NCBI RefSeq assembly: GCF_012396605.1
Contig: NZ_JAAXPW010000006.1
Coordinates: forward strand, 1-64,000
Direction of reading: 5' to 3'
Source: Ureibacillus thermosphaericus
Lineage (GTDB): Bacteria; Bacillota; Bacilli; Bacillales_A; Planococcaceae
DNA length: 64,000 nt
Part shown: piece by piece, positions 58,928 through 64,000 of the stretch
Numbering within the stretch: position 1 is the stretch's first letter
Layout: each line of letters starts with the position of its first letter
Position numbers and translations under genes: made by a program
Notes under the pieces: model-generated
What the model was told of the DNA's origin: nothing
Seen by the model: the letters and a program-made list of their open reading frames with translations, nothing else
The model's database searches: none

Positions 58928-59347
58928 CTAAATGATGCTGGCACCGATGACGAAGGAAAGTCCAAGTGAAATGGTGAATGAAATCAATCCAACTGAACGA
59001 TTATCCGCTGCAATCTCCTGATCGACATTGAAATGGGGGGTTAAAAATTCATATAAAAAATATGCGATGATAAGCAAAATAAACCCGTACAACCCCCAAC
59101 CAATCATTTCAAAAAAAGTATTATGCCTTTCAATGGAATAGCGGAATATATTGCAAACACCTAGTATTTTTCCTCCAGTAGCAAGGGCGACGGCAACATT
59201 TCCTTTTTTAATTTCTTCCCAATTTTTATATTTTGTCACCATTTCAAATAAGACCATTGAAACTATTAAACATAATACAACAACACTAAAATAGCCTGCT
59301 GTTTCTATTAAAGGATGTTGCCAAAAAGTTGTACCCACATTCACCAT
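58928..59347 (-). CDS. yshE: DUF350 membrane protein YshE
   Basis: The 139-residue protein has four membrane helices and the DUF350 pattern (NVAVALATGGKILGVCNIFR). Its function is unknown. It lies five bases after mutSB, as in B. subtilis. Confidence 0.88.
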   Translation of the reverse strand: MVNVGTTFWQHPLIETAGYFSVVVLCLIVSMVLFEMVTKYKNWEEIKKGNVAVALATGGKILGVCNIFRYSIERHNTFFEMIGWGLYGFILLIIAYFLYEFLTPHFNVDQEIAADNRSVGLISFTISLGLSFVIGASII

Positions 59348-59352
59348 CCCCT

Positions 59353-61728
59353 TTATTTTAATTCAACGACAGTTACTCCTAAGCCACCTTCACCAGCTTC
59401 ACCATATCGGAAAGAACGAACTCGTTTATGTTTTTTCAAATATTCTTGAATTCCTTGGCGTAAAGCCCCTGTACCTTTTCCATGAATAATTGTTACACGG
59501 CTATAGTTGGCAAGTAGGGCATCATCAAGATATTTTTCTGTTTTCATGATGGCATCTTCTAACCGTTCTCCTCGCAAGTCTAATTCTAATTTAACATGAC
59601 TATTGCGATTTTTCACCGTTGTCAATGTAATTCTTTGTTTTTCTTTTTCTGGCTTCACATATTCTAAGTCTGACTCATCCATTTTCATTTTTAATATACC
59701 GATTTGCACAACCCACTCATTATCGGAAACTTTTTCAATTAGCGTTCCTTTTTGACCGTAGCTTAATACTTTTACTTCATCACCAGGTTGTAAGTTTTGT
59801 GCTCGTTCACGAATTTTCGCTTGTTTTTTCAAAATTGGATTTTCTGCTGGTAATGCGTCTTCTAAACGCTTTTTCGCTTCGATGATTTCATGGTCTTTAA
59901 TAACTTGATTAGCATTTTGCTGCATTTCACGTAATTCTTTAATGATATGTTCTGCTTCTTTTTTCGCATCCTCAATAATTTTCCGCGCTTCTTCCTTCGC
60001 TTTTTGTTCAAGGCTTTCTTTCTTTTCGTTAAATGCACTCAATTTTTCTTCTAACTGCGCATGCAATTGTTGTGCTTCTTCTAAAATTTCATGCGCTTCC
60101 TCTACTTCCTGTTCAGCGCGGCGTCTGCTTTCTTCTAATGAAGCAATCATCGACTCTACTTCTCGACGGTCAGTACCTGTATAAGATTTCGCTTGATTAA
60201 TGATGGAATCTTTTAAGCCGAGACGCTTCGAAATTTCAAATGCATTGGATCGTCCCGGAACGCCTATTAATAATCGATAAGTAGGACTAAGGGTTTCAAT
60301 ATCAAATTCAACACTTGCATTGATAACTCCTTTTCGGTTATACGCATATGCTTTTAATTCAGGATAATGGGTTGTAGCCATAACGCGCGCCCCTTTATCC
60401 ACAACTTCATCTAAAATTGATATCGCAAGTGCCGCCCCCTCTTGCGGATCGGTACCTGCCCCAAGTTCATCAAACAAAATTAACGAGTTTTCATCAAAGT
60501 GTTTTAATATATCGACAATGTTCACCATATGGGATGAGAAAGTGGATAGCGATTGTTCGATGGATTGCTCATCACCAATATCCGCAAATACTTGACTGAA
60601 AACGGAAAGCTCTGAGCCATCTAATGCAGGTATTGGTATTCCCGCTTGTGCCATTAAGGTGCACAATCCAACCGTTTTTAATGTGACGGTTTTCCCCCCT
60701 GTGTTTGGCCCAGTAATCACAATTGCTGTATATTCTCGACCAAATTCAATTGTATTCGGCACCGCTACATCCATTGGGATTAGGGGATGTCTTGCTTGTA
60801 TTAGACGAATATATCCTTCATTGTTCACGCTTGGCTTTGAGCATTTTTGTGCCACACCGTATTTCGCCTTCGCTAATATGACATCGATATCCGCTAGTAT
60901 TTTAACTAGTTCAAATAAATCGTTCGCTACTTCTTGGACTTTTTCCGTAAGGGCAAGTAAAATCTTCTCTATTTCAGCCTTTTCACGAACCTTTAAACGT
61001 TGAATTTCATTATTGATTTGCACAACTGATTCCGGCTCAATAAATAAAGTTTGCCCTGAAGAAGATTGATCATGAACAATCCCGCCGTAGTAGCTTCGAT
61101 ATTCCTGTTTTACCGGGATAACATAACGGTCATTTCGAATTGTTACGATAGTATCCGAAAGCATTTTTGCTGCGTTAGGGCCTCTCGTTAAACTATCAAG
61201 TTTTTGTCTCACTTTCGCTTCTTCTGAGCGCAGTTGTTGTCTTATTGACCGTAATTCCACGCTAGCGGAATCCAACACCGTTCCATTTTCATCAATGCAA
61301 TGATCAATTTCATGCTGTACCGCTGTTAAAATCGGCATATTATTTTTTCTTTCAATAAAATGTGGTATTTGAATTTCTTCATCATTTTCGATATCTTCAA
61401 TAAAATTTCTTAAAATTCGACTTGCTCTAATAGTACTTGAAATTTCCATCAATTCCATTGCACTTAGCATACCGCCTATTTGTGCCCGCTTTGTATGTGG
61501 ACGAATATCAAAAATACCTCCCATTGGCACATGTCCTTTTACCCGTAGGATGGCTAGTCCCTCATCCATTTCTTCTAAAAGTTCAACAACCTTTTCAAAG
61601 TTTGGCTCTGGCACAAGCTGCTCTATTTGTTGCTTCCCTAAGGAAGATGTACAAAAGTCTGACACTTGCTCACGCACTTTATCGAATTCAAGGGTTTTTA
61701 ATGCTCGTTCAGCAATCACTCTGAACAC
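59353..61728 (-). CDS. mutSB: MutS2 endonuclease
   Basis: The 791-residue protein has a MutS core, Walker [14 protein letters not shown] (about 333), Walker [18 protein letters not shown], a long coiled segment (about 515-640) and a C-terminal Smr nuclease domain ([36 protein letters not shown]). It suppresses recombination and rescues stalled ribosomes in related species. Confidence 0.95.
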   Translation of the reverse strand: MFRVIAERALKTLEFDKVREQVSDFCTSSLGKQQIEQLVPEPNFEKVVELLEEMDEGLAILRVKGHVPMGGIFDIRPHTKRAQIGGMLSAMELMEISSTIRASRILRNFIEDIENDEEIQIPHFIERKNNMPILTAVQHEIDHCIDENGTVLDSASVELRSIRQQLRSEEAKVRQKLDSLTRGPNAAKMLSDTIVTIRNDRYVIPVKQEYRSYYGGIVHDQSSSGQTLFIEPESVVQINNEIQRLKVREKAEIEKILLALTEKVQEVANDLFELVKILADIDVILAKAKYGVAQKCSKPSVNNEGYIRLIQARHPLIPMDVAVPNTIEFGREYTAIVITGPNTGGKTVTLKTVGLCTLMAQAGIPIPALDGSELSVFSQVFADIGDEQSIEQSLSTFSSHMVNIVDILKHFDENSLILFDELGAGTDPQEGAALAISILDEVVDKGARVMATTHYPELKAYAYNRKGVINASVEFDIETLSPTYRLLIGVPGRSNAFEISKRLGLKDSIINQAKSYTGTDRREVESMIASLEESRRRAEQEVEEAHEILEEAQQLHAQLEEKLSAFNEKKESLEQKAKEEARKIIEDAKKEAEHIIKELREMQQNANQVIKDHEIIEAKKRLEDALPAENPILKKQAKIRERAQNLQPGDEVKVLSYGQKGTLIEKVSDNEWVVQIGILKMKMDESDLEYVKPEKEKQRITLTTVKNRNSHVKLELDLRGERLEDAIMKTEKYLDDALLANYSRVTIIHGKGTGALRQGIQEYLKKHKRVRSFRYGEAGEGGLGVTVVELK

Positions 61729-61746
61729 TCCTGTCTGTACATATGT

Positions 61747-63465
61747 TTACTTATTTTTCCGAATAAAATTTTTGAACTGTTCAACGCTCCATGTATTGAC
61801 AACTAGTTCTTTTTTCAACCACGCTTTTTGCGCATATTTTGTACCGATTTCCATATAATCAAGTTGTTCAATCGCATGGGCATCTGTATTGATTGCAATA
61901 GGAACACCAAGTTCCATCGCTAGTTTCAAATGTTCTATACATAGATCTAATCGGTATGGGCTAGCATTCAATTCCAAAATTTTCCCATACTCTTTCGCCC
62001 AATGAATTAATTGTTCAACGTTAGGATTATATCCTTCACGTTCACCAATAATTCGACCAGTTGGATGTGCAATCATATGAACGTAGGGATGTTGAATCGC
62101 CGCAAATAATCGTTCCATAATTTTTTCTTGAGGTTGAGAAAAACTTGAATGAATGGAGGCGATCACAAAATCCAGATTTTTTAATACGTCATCATCATAA
62201 TCGAGGGAACCATCAGGCAAAATATCCATTTCTGTTCCCGAAAATAAAGTAAAATCAGGGTGAGCTTCATTAAAAGCTTCAATTTCTTCACGCTGTTTTT
62301 TTAACCTTTCCGGTGTTAAACCATTTGCTACTTTCAAATATTGAGAATGGTCTGTTATCACTCCAAAATGATAGCCTTTTGAAATAAGCGCTTCTCCCAT
62401 TTCTGCTACGGAATGAGCACCGTCAGAATAAGTGGTGTGCATGTGTAAATCAGCCTTAATATCTTCTATTGTAACCAATTCTTTAATTTCATTTAAACGA
62501 TCCAATTCTTGTCCCGTTTCGCGAACAGTGGGCGGAATGTAAGGAAGTCCAAAAAGAGCGAAAAACTCTTTTTCCGAATGGAATGTAAGGATTTGTCCAT
62601 CTGGTTGTTCCACACCATATTCGCTAATTTTCTTCCCTTGTTCTTTTGCTAATTGACGCATGCGAACATTATGATCTTTTGAACCGGTAAAGTGATGAAG
62701 TGTTGTGATAAATTCTTCATTTGCCACTAATCGAAAATCAACGTTGACAAGCTCGTCCAAATCCAATACGACAGACACTTTTGTGTCTCCACTGCTAACG
62801 ATTTCTTTTATTGTTAATTCAAATAAAAGCTGTTCCCTAACTTTTTCAGGACTTTTTGTGGCAATGACAAAATCCAAATCTTTGCTCGTTTCATTCACCC
62901 GACGGAAACTCCCGGCAACAGAATATCGTTCAATTTCTTCAATGGATGCAAGTAGTTGATTTATTTCTCTCACAACCGATTCAAGATACCAAATAGGAAG
63001 TCTTCCTGTTCGTTCTCCAAATTGTTCAAGTTCCTTCAAAATTTTCTCTTCCGTTTTCGGTCCAAACCCAGGCAACGATCGTACCTTTTTGGATTCACAA
63101 GCTTCCTTCAACGCTTCACGACTACTCACTCCAAGTTCCTGGTATAGCTTTGCAAGTTTTTTACCGCCAAGGCCAGGTATTTTTAATAGAGGGATTAAGC
63201 CTTTCGGTATTTGTTTTTCTAATTCGATTAATTGTTGGGACTCTCCCGTTTGAATCAGCTCTTCAATGACTGCTCCCGTGCCTTTTCCAATCCCTTTAAT
63301 TTTCGTAAAATCATCAATTTCTTCAAGACTTCGTTCATCCAACTCTAATGCATTCGCCGCTTTTCGAAAGGCGGATACTTTAAACGGATTTTCTCCTTTA
63401 AGCTCCAAATACAACGCAATTTTTTCCAATGTACGAATGACAATTTTTTTATTCAACTGTCCCAC
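61747..63465 (-). CDS. polX: DNA polymerase/3'-5' exonuclease PolX
   Basis: The 572-residue protein has helix-hairpin-helix regions (FTKIKGIGKGTGAVIEELI; LLKIPGLGGKKLAKLYQELG), a polymerase beta palm (VAGSFRRVNETSKDLDFVIA) and a C-terminal PHP domain (DLHMHTTYSDGAHSVAEM; INTDAHAIEQLDYM). It fills repair gaps. It lies 18 bases before mutSB. Confidence 0.94.
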   Translation of the reverse strand: MGQLNKKIVIRTLEKIALYLELKGENPFKVSAFRKAANALELDERSLEEIDDFTKIKGIGKGTGAVIEELIQTGESQQLIELEKQIPKGLIPLLKIPGLGGKKLAKLYQELGVSSREALKEACESKKVRSLPGFGPKTEEKILKELEQFGERTGRLPIWYLESVVREINQLLASIEEIERYSVAGSFRRVNETSKDLDFVIATKSPEKVREQLLFELTIKEIVSSGDTKVSVVLDLDELVNVDFRLVANEEFITTLHHFTGSKDHNVRMRQLAKEQGKKISEYGVEQPDGQILTFHSEKEFFALFGLPYIPPTVRETGQELDRLNEIKELVTIEDIKADLHMHTTYSDGAHSVAEMGEALISKGYHFGVITDHSQYLKVANGLTPERLKKQREEIEAFNEAHPDFTLFSGTEMDILPDGSLDYDDDVLKNLDFVIASIHSSFSQPQEKIMERLFAAIQHPYVHMIAHPTGRIIGEREGYNPNVEQLIHWAKEYGKILELNASPYRLDLCIEHLKLAMELGVPIAINTDAHAIEQLDYMEIGTKYAQKAWLKKELVVNTWSVEQFKNFIRKNK

Positions 63466-63479
63466 CCTTTTTCTATTTT

Positions 63480-63523
63480 AAACCGCAAAAAAGTATCTCC
63501 GCTGTGTTGATGGAAGATACTTT
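63480..63523 (-). terminator. cvpA terminator
   Basis: The stem AAAAGTATCT/AGATACTTTT with small internal pairs and TTTTTTG on the minus strand lies between cvpA and polX. Confidence 0.75.
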
Positions 63524-63544
63524 TGACAATCATTTCGTTGTTTA

Positions 63545-64000
63545 TTAATTTTCCAAATAAATATACCATAGTTTTTGGAATAATTGAGTTACGATTGGGG
63601 TATGTTCAAGCATGAAATTGGCAATAAACGAACTTCCCATGAGTTTTTGAATAGCATCAATTGGTAATAATGCGAAAACATATAATAAAATAAAAAGTAT
63701 AAAATAAAATTCCACGAAGCATAGTAATGCCCCTAAAATGCGATTAAAAGATTTTAATACTGGTAAAAATGTTAAAAAATCAAATACCGAAGCAACAATT
63801 TGCATGGCAAGTTTAACAACAAAGAAGATTACCGCAAAAGCAATAATACGATAAAATGTTTTATCTACATCCAATGCATCCAACACTAATGTAAGAGAAG
63901 AGTCCGGCTGCAACCCCGGATATGGAATCCATAACACAAATTTTTCTGCTAGCGGTTTATAGTAAATGTAAGCCACGATTAACGCAACAAGAAAACCAAC
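63545..64000 (-). CDS. yshB: CvpA family membrane protein, cut by window end
   Basis: The visible C-terminal 151 residues have the CvpA pattern with three or more helices (VIFFVVKLAMQIVASVFDFL; LGALLCFVEFYFILFILLYV). The frame is open to base 64000 (VGFLVALIVAY precedes the first GTG), so the true start lies outside. It corresponds to yshB upstream of polX in B. subtilis. Confidence 0.85.
   Translation of the reverse strand, partial: VGFLVALIVAYIYYKPLAEKFVLWIPYPGLQPDSSLTLVLDALDVDKTFYRIIAFAVIFFVVKLAMQIVASVFDFLTFLPVLKSFNRILGALLCFVEFYFILFILLYVFALLPIDAIQKLMGSSFIANFMLEHTPIVTQLFQKLWYIYLEN

Overview
The window is a low-G+C Firmicute chromosome segment carrying one complete prophage. The host genes (phosphodiesterase, phnA, rdgB, rph, murI, gerE, thioesterase, sdhBAC, yslB, lysC, uvrC, trxA, etfAB, enoyl-CoA hydratase, fadR, lcfA, yshE, mutSB, polX, cvpA) follow closely the order seen in Bacillus subtilis. 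The spore regulator gene gerE points to an endospore former. I infer Bacillales, perhaps the Lysinibacillus/Ureibacillus branch, but nothing here fixes the genus.

Prophage (about 170 to 40570). It sits in the 3' part of a tRNA-Arg(UCU) gene (40527-40600, minus strand). A 47-base identical core is present at both ends (170-216 and 40524-40570), and the tRNA terminator hairpin is duplicated as well. Nearly all phage genes are on the minus strand, so they read from right to left. The lysogeny genes (repressor, SLATT protein, TIR protein, ImmA, integrase; 37200-40431) are on the plus strand. From right to left the lytic side holds: a Cro-like protein, an antirepressor and small regulators (34.9-37.0 kb); exonuclease/RecT recombination, DnaD/DnaC-type replication, SSB, dUTPase, a resolvase-like nuclease and many small early genes (23.4-34.8 kb); then a terminator and the late operon. 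The late operon contains terminase, portal, head, capsid, a PBSX/Xkd-type contractile tail with sheath, tube and baseplate, a tail fibre, and lysis genes (22.9 to 1.8 kb). The phage is therefore a PBSX-like myovirus with its own integrase.

Accessory cargo sits at the usual insertion points: a SLATT membrane protein plus TIR-like protein between repressor and ImmA (a candidate two-gene anti-phage system); a Panacea-type antitoxin with a PemK/MazF-like toxin between tail fibre and lysis genes; a DUF3800 protein followed by a compact 134-nt structured RNA with its own terminator at the left end; and a two-gene insert with its own promoter-like box and terminator inside the tail operon.

Host side (40.6-64 kb). 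Gene blocks are separated by clear terminators. They include a lysine riboswitch upstream of an aspartokinase gene whose product has lost several catalytic motifs, an exact FadR-type operator between lcfA and fadR, and a 26-codon membrane-protein gene behind yshE. cvpA at the right edge is cut by the window end.

Several genes below about 60 codons were found by reading the sequence directly (for example 16767-16910, 22933-23091, 23415-23576, 24776-24952, 28490-28594, 29685-29831, 34726-34848, 58838-58918). Start codons were moved from the longest ORF wherever a ribosome binding site clearly pointed to an internal ATG, GTG or TTG.
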